Notes: generated from the letters alone by a model not told the origin. Positions 27,429 to 36,751 are shown, numbered from the stretch's first letter. The stretch: DNA of 64,000 nt from Bacillus xiapuensis (GCF_002797355.1 NZ_KZ454939.1:1769828-1833827), one strand, 5' to 3'. Numbers and translations: made by a program.

Positions 27429-27890
27429 TCAATAATTCACAAAAGTTGTCACTCCGTAATGTGTAATATAATTTCGATGGTTAAGTTCTTCTAACCATTT
27501 CTTGGGATTTAATTGATACAAACCATAAATGGTTCTGTAAGTATGATTTCCAACATTTATTTCAATTGGTTCAGGATGTTCTTCCATTCTTTGTTTATAT
27601 TCCTTGAATGCGTGTTGATTTGGCACTTGGTAAATTTCCAACACATCTCCTAATTCCATATACTTTTCAATGTACCTTAGAAATAACTTGTTTCCTACGC
27701 CTTCTGCCTCGTAAATGTAGGGCATAGTGAATAATCCTTTAATTTCATCCTTCCAATAATCGCCAACCTCTTGAACAGAGAAATAGATAGCATCTTCTTC
27801 ACGTTCAAAAACGGTTCGATTATTGTATTCTTCTATTTCATCTGGTATTTGAAAAGGCTTGGATGACGCTAAGAATGTAATTTGAGTCAT
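27429..27890 (-). CDS. Passenger protein of unknown function in the IS1595-like element
   Basis: I do not recognise this family. The 153-residue, AT-rich gene is complete, with AAGAGGGAT before its ATG. The product is soluble, rich in Glu, Tyr and Asn, with no signal peptide or membrane helix; it begins MTQITFLASSKPFQIPDEIE and ends GVTTFVNY. Aromatic-rich, evenly charged sequence suggests a compact alpha/beta fold. It lies downstream of the transposase on the same strand, inside both inverted repeats, so it moved with the element. It is not a toxin, resistance or methylase gene that I can identify. Confidence 0.7.
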   Translation of the reverse strand: MTQITFLASSKPFQIPDEIEEYNNRTVFEREEDAIYFSVQEVGDYWKDEIKGLFTMPYIYEAEGVGNKLFLRYIEKYMELGDVLEIYQVPNQHAFKEYKQRMEEHPEPIEINVGNHTYRTIYGLYQLNPKKWLEELNHRNYITHYGVTTFVNY

Positions 27891-27994
27891 TTTTTATCCC
27901 TCTTAACTAATCTGCGGACTGAACAAGGCTTACGCACTAAATTTAGACAGACGTAAACTATCATAAGTTTCTGTCACTTCAAATACAAATGATG

Positions 27995-28947
27995 TTAGTA
28001 GAAGTCTTTAATATGTTGTTTTGTGCTTTCGTTACTGCGACTATCAATAAACAAGAACCAGGCAAGGTAATTATCAAGGTATTTTGTAGCGACACCTTTA
28101 AAATGGTCCAGCCATTTCTTCATCCGAGAATGGAAGATGTTGACGTTTTGAATGTGATATAAACCTTTAATAACGTGCCTTCCTTCATTTGATTTGATTC
28201 GGTAATGCTCTAAACCTCTATCTTTCGCATAGGTTTTGTAGGCTCTCCAAGCATATGTTACAAGCACATTGTCGGAGGACAGTTTAGAACCGATGATTTT
28301 TTCAACTTTGGGCTTCACAATACGACCCATACAAGAAACTTTGGAGACAGTTGCTTTTGTACGGTCCCTTGCGACAAGAACACATACTTGTTCGTGGCTA
28401 ATTCCTCTGTGTTTAGATTTTCCTCCCCGTTTTCGAGGCTTCCGTTCTGTAATGCCACGTTGCCCTTTTTGGGAGTACAAGAAATAGGTCTCGTCAACTT
28501 CAACGATACCTTCAAAATCCATTTGTTTTAAAGCGGACAGCAGTTTATGTCTCCAGTAAAAAAGCGTAACCCAAGTAACGCCTACGATTTCAGCCGATTT
28601 TCGCAGGGAATAGCCTTTGAACATACAGTCTACAAAAGCAATCCATTCATCACCTTTTCGGATGCGATAAAGGACAGTATTAGTTGTATCGGAAAAATTT
28701 CACAGCAACTTTTGCAACGGTATCGTTGACGACCTTTGACCTTGCCGAACCGAACAACGTGTTCAGAAGAACAATGCGGACATTCGAAACCATCTTTAAA
28801 ACGGGTTTCCCACATTTCATTAATTAGCCGACCACCAACGGAAGAGATTGGGTCAACATAGCGTTTTACCCATTGATAGACTTGTTCTTTTTTAGTATGA
28901 GGTAATTTGTCGATATACTTTAACAAGTTACTAAACGCTTTATCCAT
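27995..28947 (-). pseudogene. IS1595-type transposase, frameshifted and with an altered catalytic residue
   Basis: The first part (28630-28947) has the zinc-ribbon CPHCSSEHVVRFGKVKGRQR and the CKSC pair. The frame is lost at the five-A run 28694-28698; one extra base would restore FSDTTNTVLYRIRKGDEW and join the second part (27995-28624), which has GYSLRKSAEIVG and the DDE domain with VEVDETYF. In the second catalytic segment the sequence is VLVTYAWRAY where the family normally has Asp in place of the first Tyr. Two lesions make it very likely inactive. Confidence 0.82.
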
Positions 28948-29005
28948 TCCAACCTATCCCCGAATGTTTGTTCTTATGTTAATTATATCAAGATTTCGGT
29001 GAGGT

Positions 29006-29037
29006 ATCAATTTTCAACATTTACCTTTAACAGAGCC
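29006..29037 (-). repeat. Right terminal inverted repeat of the IS1595-like element
   Basis: Read on the minus strand it starts GGCTCTGTTAAAGGTAAATG. Its first G is also the third base of the TAG stop codon of the neighbouring SDR gene. Confidence 0.8.
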
Positions 29038-29831
29038 TATTTTTTAAAAAAAGCCTTGCGGCCAATACGTTCTACTGTTCGCGGAAAGAGCGCATAAATC
29101 AGACTGCCCGCATTCATTAGTTTCGGCAGATTAATTTCCCGCTTGTCCGTGCCGATTGCATGAATTACAGCAGCCGCTACTTTTTCAGGCTGCAGCAGCC
29201 AGCGGGCCACGCGCTTAGCGTAAGAGCCTGAACGATCCGCTATAGTTAAAAAATCCGTGGCAATGGGCCCCGGGTTCACTGCCGTCACATAGATGCCATC
29301 ACGCGCCGCCTCCATGCGCAAGCTGTTCGTATAACCAAGCACCGCATGTTTAGTCGCCGCATATACACTTGATTTCGGGGTAGCCATTTTGCCTGCTTGG
29401 GAAGCGATATTGATAATATGCCCGCTTTTGCGAGCTTTCATATACGGAAGAACCATCTGCGTGCAAGAGATCAGCCCAAGCACATTGACCTGAAACATGG
29501 TCTCTATATCTTCCCATTTCGCTTCATGAGCCTCATCAAATACCCCAAATCCGGCATTATTAATAAGAACATCCACCTCATTGATATCAGCAAGGATCTC
29601 AGCAAACCGGTTTTCCACATCCGCTCTCCTGCTGATATCGACCCTATATGTACGCACATCGCTTCCCGGATAGTCCTTCTCAAGCGCTTCCTTCAGCTTA
29701 TCTAAGCGCTTGATGCGGCGCGCCAGCAGCACAACCCTTGCGCCTTCAGCCACCGCCTGCTTTGCCATTTCTCTCCCCAAGCCGCTCGATGCGCCCGTAA
29801 TGATGACCGTTTTTCTGCGCAGACGATTCAT
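29037..29831 (-). CDS. yqjQ: Short-chain dehydrogenase/reductase, YqjQ family
   Basis: This is a classical NAD(P)-dependent SDR with unknown substrate. The 264-residue product has the cofactor motif TGASSGLG, the NNAG motif, the catalytic Ser in NIASQAG and Tyr-Lys in YAATK. C-terminal membrane-like LIYALFPRTVERIG is typical of YqjQ. GGAGGGGAG precedes the ATG. Its stop codon is TA from the gene plus G from the IS end, so the last codons could be altered, though the length is about that of the 259-residue homologue. It follows yqjP by 15 nt. Confidence 0.92.
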   Translation of the reverse strand: MNRLRRKTVIITGASSGLGREMAKQAVAEGARVVLLARRIKRLDKLKEALEKDYPGSDVRTYRVDISRRADVENRFAEILADINEVDVLINNAGFGVFDEAHEAKWEDIETMFQVNVLGLISCTQMVLPYMKARKSGHIINIASQAGKMATPKSSVYAATKHAVLGYTNSLRMEAARDGIYVTAVNPGPIATDFLTIADRSGSYAKRVARWLLQPEKVAAAVIHAIGTDKREINLPKLMNAGSLIYALFPRTVERIGRKAFFKK

Positions 29832-29846
29832 TTCCTCCCCTCCTTT

Positions 29847-30818
29847 CTATAATGGAAAATAATAAAGAATCCCTCGGTCATCGGGATGAACACCGATTTC
29901 ATCTATACTCAATAAGTAATCAAGCTGACCGACAGACTCTGAAAGCGTCAGCCCCATCTGCTTCTTATATACATTGGGAAACAGCTGCTTGCATACCTCA
30001 AAAGCCGTCAGCGGCTGTTCTGCAAGCATTTCTTTCACTTGCATAGCCCGTTTGTGCTGAAGCTCAAGGCGGCGGATGATCAGTGGATGGATGCGTTTAA
30101 TCTCCTTGCCATGGCCGGTGTAAGCTACGCTGATCGGAAGCTCCAGCATTTTTTTCAGCGAATGATTGTACTGAACCTGAGGCTTTGGCCGCTCCTCTCC
30201 CGGCAGCAAAGAAGGCTCAAGCAAAGGATTCGATGAGACAGAAGCCAATACATGATCCCCGGCAAGCAATGTGCCATCCCGCTCGCGAAAAAAGACTAAA
30301 TGGCTTTGCGAATGTCCCGGGGTTTCAAAAACGATCCAATCCACCAGTCCGGGCAGACGGTCGCCCTCTTTCACTGCAAGGGTCAATTCGCTGTGATCAC
30401 AGCCGAATGACAAAGGCTCTTGAATTTGATTAAGCTGCGGCTCCATTTCTTTCGGTAAACCAAACTGGTAAAATAAACCGCGAAAGAAACAATAATGATC
30501 TCTTCTAAGCTCTTCATCTCTTGAAAGCCAATTCGCTCCATAACGATGGCCAATGATAATCGTATCATCCGGCAAAAAATCAAGCAAACCGATATGATCC
30601 GGATGATGATGAGTTAATACAACTTGGCCGATGTCCTCCGGCGCATAGCCGAGCTGCGATAATCCGCTGACAAACGCCTCCCAAGCAGCCGCCGTTTTGA
30701 CGCCGGCATCAACCAGCGTCAGCGGATCGCCCATTATAATATATACGTTGACATCGCCAATTGGAAAGGGGGTAGGCAATGTGATTTGGGCAATATCTCC
30801 GAAGCGTTCCACATTCAT
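29847..30818 (-). CDS. yqjP: Metallo-beta-lactamase fold hydrolase, YqjP family
   Basis: This is an MBL-fold hydrolase of the LACTB2-like branch with unknown substrate. The 323-residue product has the metal motif THHHPDHIG, a third ligand in TPGHSQSH, the bridging Asp in LLAGDHVL, and a C-terminal winged-helix-like region. I chose the ATG at 30818 with GGCAGG before it; a TTG nine codons upstream lacks a site. It precedes yqjQ, as in B. subtilis. Confidence 0.9.
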   Translation of the reverse strand: MNVERFGDIAQITLPTPFPIGDVNVYIIMGDPLTLVDAGVKTAAAWEAFVSGLSQLGYAPEDIGQVVLTHHHPDHIGLLDFLPDDTIIIGHRYGANWLSRDEELRRDHYCFFRGLFYQFGLPKEMEPQLNQIQEPLSFGCDHSELTLAVKEGDRLPGLVDWIVFETPGHSQSHLVFFRERDGTLLAGDHVLASVSSNPLLEPSLLPGEERPKPQVQYNHSLKKMLELPISVAYTGHGKEIKRIHPLIIRRLELQHKRAMQVKEMLAEQPLTAFEVCKQLFPNVYKKQMGLTLSESVGQLDYLLSIDEIGVHPDDRGILYYFPL

Positions 30819-30956
30819 ACATTCAGCACCTGCCTCTATAAGCAATTTTGTGTAGCAATAGATCAGCTATTACATTTCATTTTAAAGGGATCGCCAAAAA
30901 ATTTCATTATTTTCTTACTATTCCCTATACGATCGGAACATTTTACATTTTGATGC

Positions 30957-30986
30957 TTGACAGACAGGCCGGTCGTTTTGCATAAT
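30957..30986 (+). promoter_or_regulatory. Candidate promoter of the proI T-box transcript
   Basis: A perfect TTGACA (30957-30962) and CATAAT (30981-30986) lie 18 nt apart, upstream of the T-box leader. Confidence 0.65.
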
Positions 30987-31019
30987 CACTTATAAATATC
31001 AACCAAATAAGTGAAACCG

Positions 31020-31256
31020 GCAATGACAAGAACCAGTAAATAAAAAAAGGTGCCAGAGAATGGAATCCGGCGGCTGAAAGATTCCATCACCCTCTTTTTT
31101 ATTGAACCTATCTTGCGAGCTGTTAGGGAAACCTAAACGTCCCCCGGCGTTAGCGGGATATGAGTGTGCGGGTTTTGAGCGGCCTGCAAATAAAGGTGGT
31201 ACCACGGAAGCTTACACGCCCTTTCGTCCTTTTTTCAGAGGATGAAAGGGTTTTTT
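31020..31256 (+). ncRNA. Proline-specific T-box riboswitch upstream of proI
   Basis: The leader has a stem I with the AG-rich distal loop (CCAGAGAATGG and GGCGGCTGAAA), a specifier loop GAACCTATC in which CCT (31107-31109) is a proline codon, and the conserved T-box AAAGGTGGTACCACGG around 31192-31207. The bulge TGGT would pair with the ACCA end of uncharged tRNA-Pro. It ends in a terminator hairpin (CCCTTTCGTCCT with its partner, 31219-31250, then TTTTTT). Uncharged tRNA-Pro should allow read-through into proI. Confidence 0.92.
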
Positions 31257-31288
31257 AATTGAAATCACAGAGGGAGGCATTACCGAAG

Positions 31289-32116
31289 ATGAAAACAGTG
31301 TTTATCGGAGCCGGAGCGATGGCCGAAGCCATCATTTCCGGAGCCATTTCAAACGGCGCATTGCGTCAGACGGATGTGTACGCAACGAATAAATCCAACA
31401 GAAGCAGACTGCAAGAATTACGAGAAAAGTACGGTATTCAGACAAGTTACGAGACCGCGGAAATGCTGCAAGAAAGCAAGGTCGTGGTGCTGGCCATGAA
31501 GCCTAAAGACGCCCAAGAGGCACTCGAGACGATCACCCCTTTTATCACGCCATCCACTTTGGTTATTACACTGATGGCTGGCGTCACGATCAATTTCATT
31601 GAGAAAAAGATAAATAAGCCCTGCGCCATCATCCGGGCGATGCCTAATACATCGGCTGCAGTCGGCAAATCCGCGACAGTGATCGCGTTAAACAGCCAAG
31701 TGCGCGAGGAGCAAAAACAAACAGCGCTTTCTTTATTTTCGTCCATCGGCCTGACAAAAATCGTGAAAGAAGAGCAGTTAGATGCCGTAACGGGGCTTTC
31801 AGGCAGCGGGCCCGCCTACCTTTACTATATTGCAGAAGCGATGGAGCAGGCAGCGGAAGAGCTAGGACTTGAACAAGATGTCGCTAAGCCGCTGATTATT
31901 CAAACAATCTTAGGAGCAGCTGAAATGCTGTCGGCGCCGGATGCGGAAGCGAAACAGCTTAAGAAAGCTGTCACCAGTCCAGGAGGCACAACAGAAGCCG
32001 GTCTGCGCGTATTAGAAAATCGGCAAGTAAAAGAAGCCTTTATTGATTGTATCAAAGAAGCAGCAGCTCAGTCACAGCGGCTAGGGCTCGCTTTTCAGTC
32101 CCGCGCCAAGCACTGA
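31289..32116 (+). CDS. proI: Pyrroline-5-carboxylate reductase ProI
   Basis: This enzyme makes L-proline from pyrroline-5-carboxylate with NAD(P)H. The 275-residue product has the Rossmann motif FIGAGAMAEAI, the family motifs AIIRAMPNTSA and LSGSGPAYLYYIAEA, and the signature SPGGTTEAGL. I chose the ATG at 31289 with GGGAGG before it; an upstream TTG lies inside the terminator. Control by the proline T-box in its leader fits the anabolic ProI type. Confidence 0.95.
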   Translation: MKTVFIGAGAMAEAIISGAISNGALRQTDVYATNKSNRSRLQELREKYGIQTSYETAEMLQESKVVVLAMKPKDAQEALETITPFITPSTLVITLMAGVTINFIEKKINKPCAIIRAMPNTSAAVGKSATVIALNSQVREEQKQTALSLFSSIGLTKIVKEEQLDAVTGLSGSGPAYLYYIAEAMEQAAEELGLEQDVAKPLIIQTILGAAEMLSAPDAEAKQLKKAVTSPGGTTEAGLRVLENRQVKEAFIDCIKEAAAQSQRLGLAFQSRAKH

Positions 32117-32129
32117 TCAAGTTCAATCA

Positions 32130-32393
32130 TTTCAGCTTCTTTCCTTCCCTTGCTATAATAAAGTGAACCTTTAATAAGGAGACTTTCCCTCCGCTGTTGA
32201 AAAGAAGAACAGAGGCTCACATCGCAGCGGCTTTGCAGCCTGCGTCATGCAGACCCGAATGAATCGGATATAGAGATGCCGTGATCCTCCGCTCAGACTT
32301 TTCTTTTCGTTTCCCGCTTCATTCTTGAAGCGGAGATAAAGCAGCTGACACATGCAGGATAAAAAACGAACCACCGAAAACAGGAGGATGGAT
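32130..32393 (+). promoter_or_regulatory. namA promoter and long structured leader
   Basis: TTTCAG (32130-32135) and TATAAT (32154-32159), 18 nt apart with an extended TG, form a promoter. The leader of about 225 nt has a stable hairpin CCGCTTCA / TGAAGCGG (32314-32321 with 32326-32333). Its right arm overlaps AGCGGAG (32329-32335), which can pair instead with CTCCGCT (32287-32293), giving two mutually exclusive folds before the ribosome site. No known riboswitch class was recognised. Confidence 0.5.
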
Positions 32394-33410
32394 ATGAACG
32401 CTAAACTATTTGAATCTTATACGATCAGAAACGTTACGATGAAAAATCGGATCGTTATGTCCCCGATGTGCATGTATTCAGCAGGCACCGACGGAAAAGC
32501 AACAGACTGGCATTTCATCCATTACCCGACAAGAGCCGTCGGACAAGCGGGACTCATTATGATAGAAGCGACCGCTGTCACTCCTGAAGGCAGAATTTCC
32601 GAAAAGGACCTTGGCATCTGGAGCGATGAGCATATTGACGGTCTAGCCAAAATGGTTTCCTTGGTGAAAAAACACGGCGCCAAAACAGCCATTCAGCTGG
32701 CTCACGCGGGACGCAAGTCAACGGTAAGCGGGGATATTCTTGCCCCTTCCGCTCTTCCTTTTGATGAAAAATCAAAAATACCGAAAGAAATGACAAAGGA
32801 AGAGATCGAACAAACCATTGGCGCGTTTGCCACTGGAGCCAAACGCGCCAAAGCAGCCGGCTTTGACATTATTGAAATCCATGGAGCCCACGGCTATTTA
32901 ATTAATGAGTTTCTTTCTCCGCTGACTAATAAGCGCAATGATGAGTATGGAGGCAGTCCCGAAAAGCGCCTGCGCTTTTTAAGCGATATCATTCGAGCCG
33001 TTCAGAAAGAATGGGACGGCCCGCTCCTCGTCCGCATCTCTGCGCATGAATATCATAAAGACGGTTTAACTGCTGATGATTACAGTCAAATAGCTAAACA
33101 GCTGAAATCGCTGGGCGTTGATTTAATCGATGTCAGCTCCGGCGGCGTTGTGCCAGCCAGCATTCACTCCTATCCTGGATACCAAGTGAAGCTGGCAGAA
33201 ACGGTAAAGCACGGCGCCAATATTCCGGTTGGCACTGTCGGAATGATCACCTCCGCTTTACAAGCTGAGGAAATTTTGCAGAATGACCGTGCCGATTTGA
33301 TCTTTCTGGGCCGAGAATTGCTTCGCAACCCGTACTGGCCGCGTGAAGCCGCCCGAGAATTAAAAGCGGAGCTGAGTGCTCCTGAACAATATCAAAGAGC
33401 GTGGAACTAA
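32394..33410 (+). CDS. namA: NADPH dehydrogenase NamA (old yellow enzyme)
   Basis: This FMN flavoprotein reduces activated alkenes and nitro compounds and detoxifies electrophiles. The 338-residue product, the same length as YqjM, has the redox-tuning Cys in MSPMCMYS, the substrate His pair in [10 protein letters not shown], and the FMN-binding [10 protein letters not shown] near the C-terminus. I chose the ATG at 32394 with AGGAGG before it. Confidence 0.94.
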   Translation: MNAKLFESYTIRNVTMKNRIVMSPMCMYSAGTDGKATDWHFIHYPTRAVGQAGLIMIEATAVTPEGRISEKDLGIWSDEHIDGLAKMVSLVKKHGAKTAIQLAHAGRKSTVSGDILAPSALPFDEKSKIPKEMTKEEIEQTIGAFATGAKRAKAAGFDIIEIHGAHGYLINEFLSPLTNKRNDEYGGSPEKRLRFLSDIIRAVQKEWDGPLLVRISAHEYHKDGLTADDYSQIAKQLKSLGVDLIDVSSGGVVPASIHSYPGYQVKLAETVKHGANIPVGTVGMITSALQAEEILQNDRADLIFLGRELLRNPYWPREAARELKAELSAPEQYQRAWN

Positions 33411-33487
33411 AAAAGTCTGGCTCTCACAGCCATTGATCTGGGGTCCTTTGATGATTCCAGATCAATAAAGTGAGGTCAGACTTTTTT
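33408..33487. terminator. Long convergent terminator of namA and rnz
   Basis: A multi-helix hairpin pairs AAAAAAGTCTG with CAGACTTTTTT and, inside, ATTGATCTGG with CCAGATCAAT. It gives T runs on both strands and spans both gene ends. Confidence 0.85.
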
Positions 33488-34401
33488 CATAAAGACAGCT
33501 CTAAAAAATCGTGCGCTACCGTTACCGGGGTAAAGATTTCTTCAGCTTCCTCTTTCAAAAGAACCGTCTCTTCTCTCGTATAACGCGAGCTAATATGCGT
33601 TAAACAAAGAGCTTTGGCTCCTGCCTTTCTAGCGATTTCTGCCGCTTGCTGAGTGGTGGAATGAAAATAATCATGCGCCATTTGCGAACTGCTTGCTGAA
33701 AATGTTGCTTCATGAACAAGCAGATCTGCGTTGCGGGCAAGCTCTACTGCCGCGGCACAGGAACGTGTATCCCCTAAGATCGCGATCACCTTTCCCTTTT
33801 GAGGCGGCCCCATGTATCTTTCAGGAAGAATTCTTCGTCCATCTTCCAAAAGAACAGGCCTCCCCTCCTTAATTTCTTTATAAAGCGGACCTTGAGGCAC
33901 ACCATCAGCTTGCAGCTTCTCAACCAAAAGCGCTCCCGGCTTATCCTTTTCACAAACACGGTAACCGTAAGACAGGATGCCGTGATCCAGCTTGCGGGCT
34001 TCCACAAGCATGCGATCGTCTTCAAACACGATCCCTTCTTCAATTTCTATCACGTCCAAGTCATACTGCAGCCTCGTTTTGCTGACATCAAGGCTTACTT
34101 CAATAAATTTCTGAATGCCTGCCGGCCCGAAGACCGTTAGCGGAAGCTCGCCTCCTTGAAACGAACGGCTTCCGAGAAAACCGGGCAACCCAAATATATG
34201 ATCTCCGTGCAAGTGTGTAATAAAAATCTTTTCCACTCGCCGCGGCTTCAGCGCTGTATGCAAAATCTGATGCTGGGTCGCTTCTCCGCAATCAAACAGC
34301 CATACGGCTCCCCGCTCATTCAGCATCTTGAGTGCCAACGAACTTACATTTCTCACTTTTGCAGGTACGCCGGCCCCCGTTCCCAAAAATAATACTTCCA
34401 T
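33487..34401 (-). CDS. rnz: Ribonuclease Z
   Basis: RNase Z cuts the 3' trailer from tRNA precursors lacking an encoded CCA. The 304-residue product has the zinc motif [13 protein letters not shown], the downstream ligands in GDTRSC and LTHISSRY, and the flexible-arm region with Gly and Pro between. I chose the ATG at 34401 with AAGGAAG before it; this gives the B. subtilis length. Confidence 0.95.
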   Translation of the reverse strand: MEVLFLGTGAGVPAKVRNVSSLALKMLNERGAVWLFDCGEATQHQILHTALKPRRVEKIFITHLHGDHIFGLPGFLGSRSFQGGELPLTVFGPAGIQKFIEVSLDVSKTRLQYDLDVIEIEEGIVFEDDRMLVEARKLDHGILSYGYRVCEKDKPGALLVEKLQADGVPQGPLYKEIKEGRPVLLEDGRRILPERYMGPPQKGKVIAILGDTRSCAAAVELARNADLLVHEATFSASSSQMAHDYFHSTTQQAAEIARKAGAKALCLTHISSRYTREETVLLKEEAEEIFTPVTVAHDFLELSL

Positions 34402-34588
34402 AATTCCACTTCCTTGTGCGTCCACTTTTACTCTTTATGCTACACTATATTTTGTCATAACCCTACTTGATATGCCAGTCTTTTCCGTACAAATTTCCCA
34501 TTGATAAGAATTACTTGTATGAAAACAGCTTTTGTGGAAAAATGCAATAGAGAATAGTTTCATACACTATAAAGTGAGGTAATATACT

Positions 34589-36091
34589 GTGAACCAACAA
34601 GAAACTCCAGCAGCACTTATATTAATTTTTGGAGCAACCGGCGATTTAGCCAAAAGAAAGCTATTCCCTTCTCTTTACCGGCTCTATCGCAAAGGAAGCC
34701 TCAGCGATCAGTTTGCTGTCATCGGCACCGCCCGCAGAGATTGGACAAACGATACATTTAGACAGCACGTAAAGGAAGCGATTGCCGATTCAACAAAGCA
34801 GCTTGAGCAATTGGATGCTTTTATTTCGCATTTTTATTATCAAGCTCATGATGTGTCGGATTCAAGCTCTTACCGCTCACTAAAAGCATTGGCTGACCGC
34901 TTAGATGATACATACAGCCTCCAAGGAAACCGGCTGTTTTACTTGGCTATGGCACCGGAGTTCTTCGGCACAATTGCTGATCATGTGAAAGCCGACGGAT
35001 TGACAGACACGAATGGGTATAACCGTCTTGTCATTGAAAAACCTTTCGGGCACGACCTGCCTTCCGCTGAAAAGCTTAATCAGCAGATTCGTCAATCCTT
35101 TGAGGAAAGAGACATCTACCGCATTGATCACTATCTCGGGAAAGAAATGGTGCAAAATATCGAGGCCATCCGTTTCGCCAACGCCCTTTTTGAGCCGCTT
35201 TGGAACAATCGTTATATCTCCAATATTCAAGTAACATCCAGCGAGACGCTCGGTGTGGAAGAACGCGGACGCTACTATGAAAAGAGCGGCGCCTTAAAAG
35301 ATATGGTGCAGAACCATTTAATGCAGATGGTGGCCCTTCTTGCCATGGAACCGCCAATCAAGCTGTCCACCGATGAAATCCGCAGCGAAAAAGTGAAGGT
35401 GTTCCGTGCGCTTCGGCCGATCACGAAAGAAAATGTAGATCAGTACTTTGTCCGCGGCCAGTATGGCTCTGGAGAAATAGAAGGAGAGCCCGTGAAAGGA
35501 TACCGTCAGGAAGTCAACGTTGACCCCCAATCCAACACAGAAACATTTGTTGCCGGGAAATTGATGATCGATAATTTCCGCTGGGCAGGTGTTCCGTTTT
35601 ACATCCGCACCGGCAAGAGAATGCCTTCTAAATCGACTAAAATTGTGATCCAGTTTAAAGATATTCCAATGAACTTATACTATCAGCCGGATCAGCCGCT
35701 TGCCCCTAACTTGCTCGTTATCCATATTCAGCCCGAAGAGGGAATCACACTTCATTTGAATGCTAAACGAGCGGGACAGCATCTTCTGACCAATCCGGTG
35801 AAGTTGAGCTACGCTAATAATAGCGTGGACGGAATGAACACTCCTGAAGCCTACGAAAAGCTGCTGAACGATGCCCTGAGGGGGGATGCGACCAACTTCA
35901 CTCACTGGGATGAAGTCGCTCTATCCTGGCGCTTTGTTGACGTCATCTCGGATTATTGGGAAATGAAGCAAGCTGCGTTTCCTAATTATGAAGCCGGCTC
36001 TACCGGCCCGAAGGCAGCCGATGAGCTGCTGGAGAAAGATGGGTTCTTTTGGTGGCCGCTTTCCACACTCGAAGTGGATGTATGCAATTAA
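34589..36091 (+). CDS. zwf: Glucose-6-phosphate dehydrogenase
   Basis: Zwf makes 6-phosphogluconolactone and NADPH at the entry of the oxidative pentose phosphate path. The 500-residue product has the NADP fingerprint IFGATGDLAKRKLFP and the catalytic signature RIDHYLGKEMVQN. It starts at GTG (34589) with GTGAGGT before it. A cyclase-family gene follows after 17 nt, and gndA lies beyond on the opposite strand. Confidence 0.96.
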   Translation: MNQQETPAALILIFGATGDLAKRKLFPSLYRLYRKGSLSDQFAVIGTARRDWTNDTFRQHVKEAIADSTKQLEQLDAFISHFYYQAHDVSDSSSYRSLKALADRLDDTYSLQGNRLFYLAMAPEFFGTIADHVKADGLTDTNGYNRLVIEKPFGHDLPSAEKLNQQIRQSFEERDIYRIDHYLGKEMVQNIEAIRFANALFEPLWNNRYISNIQVTSSETLGVEERGRYYEKSGALKDMVQNHLMQMVALLAMEPPIKLSTDEIRSEKVKVFRALRPITKENVDQYFVRGQYGSGEIEGEPVKGYRQEVNVDPQSNTETFVAGKLMIDNFRWAGVPFYIRTGKRMPSKSTKIVIQFKDIPMNLYYQPDQPLAPNLLVIHIQPEEGITLHLNAKRAGQHLLTNPVKLSYANNSVDGMNTPEAYEKLLNDALRGDATNFTHWDEVALSWRFVDVISDYWEMKQAAFPNYEAGSTGPKAADELLEKDGFFWWPLSTLEVDVCN

Positions 36092-36108
36092 GAAAGGATG
36101 AATGGAAA

Positions 36109-36729
36109 ATGAAGATTTATGATGTAACCGCTCCAATTTACCCGGGAATGCCCGTGTACAAAAACAAGCCCGAAAAGCAGCCGTCCATCGAAACGAATAC
36201 GAACGGCCATGTCACCGAATCCCGCATTTCGATGGATGTTCATACGGGCACACACGTCGATGCTCCGCTTCATATGATCAATGACGGTGCTACCATTGAA
36301 ACGATTGCGATTGAAAAGCTCGTCCGTCCTTGCAAAGTGATTGATGTGACCGGAGCAACAGAAAAAATCACCAAATCCGAATTAGCGGATGCCGCAATTG
36401 AAAAAGATGACTTTCTGCTGTTCAAAACCAAAAACTCCTTTGATGAACAGTTTAATTTTGACTTTGTTTACATGGCTGAGGATGCGGCCGCTTATTTAAC
36501 AGAAATCGGCGTAGCCGGTGTCGGCATTGACGCGTTAGGGATCGAACGGGCGCAAGAGGGACACCCCACCCATCGTTTGTTAATGGATAATGGCGTAATT
36601 ATTATGGAAGGCCTGAAATTAAAAGATGTCAGAGCGGGAAGCTACTTCATGGTTGCCGCGCCGCTTAAGATTTTCGGCACAGATGCTTCGCCGGCGCGCA
36701 TTTTGCTTATTGAGAACTGGAACAGCTAA
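36109..36729 (+). CDS. Cyclase family protein (KynB-like metal hydrolase)
   Basis: Members of this family (PF04199) include kynurenine formamidase and other metal-dependent amidases and lactone or ester hydrolases. The 206-residue product has the metal motif DVHTGTHVDAPLHM and later His/Glu-rich GHPTHRLLM. I chose the ATG at 36109, 17 nt after zwf, with AAAGGATG before it. Co-transcription with zwf raises the untested idea of a role with a sugar-acid lactone or amide. Exact substrate is unknown. Confidence 0.85.
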   Translation: MKIYDVTAPIYPGMPVYKNKPEKQPSIETNTNGHVTESRISMDVHTGTHVDAPLHMINDGATIETIAIEKLVRPCKVIDVTGATEKITKSELADAAIEKDDFLLFKTKNSFDEQFNFDFVYMAEDAAAYLTEIGVAGVGIDALGIERAQEGHPTHRLLMDNGVIIMEGLKLKDVRAGSYFMVAAPLKIFGTDASPARILLIENWNS

Positions 36730-36751
36730 TTGACTGATGCAATTGTTCATC

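Larger units (their letters stand above)
27318..29037. mobile_element. IS1595-family-like element with a passenger gene (1720 bp)
   Basis: Imperfect terminal inverted repeats begin GGCTCTGTTAAA at both ends (12 identical, 24 of 32 matching). Between them lie a transposase pseudogene of the ISXO2/IS1595 type and a 153-residue passenger ORF, both on the minus strand. No 8-bp target duplication is visible: the flanks are TCAAAAAA (27310-27317) and TATTTTTT (29038-29045). The right end falls inside the stop codon of the neighbouring SDR gene. Passenger genes are known in this IS family. Confidence 0.82.

Noticed and set aside
28690-28700. Programmed -1 frameshift to make a full transposase
   Set aside because: The A/T run lacks a proper slippery heptamer, I know of no such control in this IS family, and a second lesion is present.
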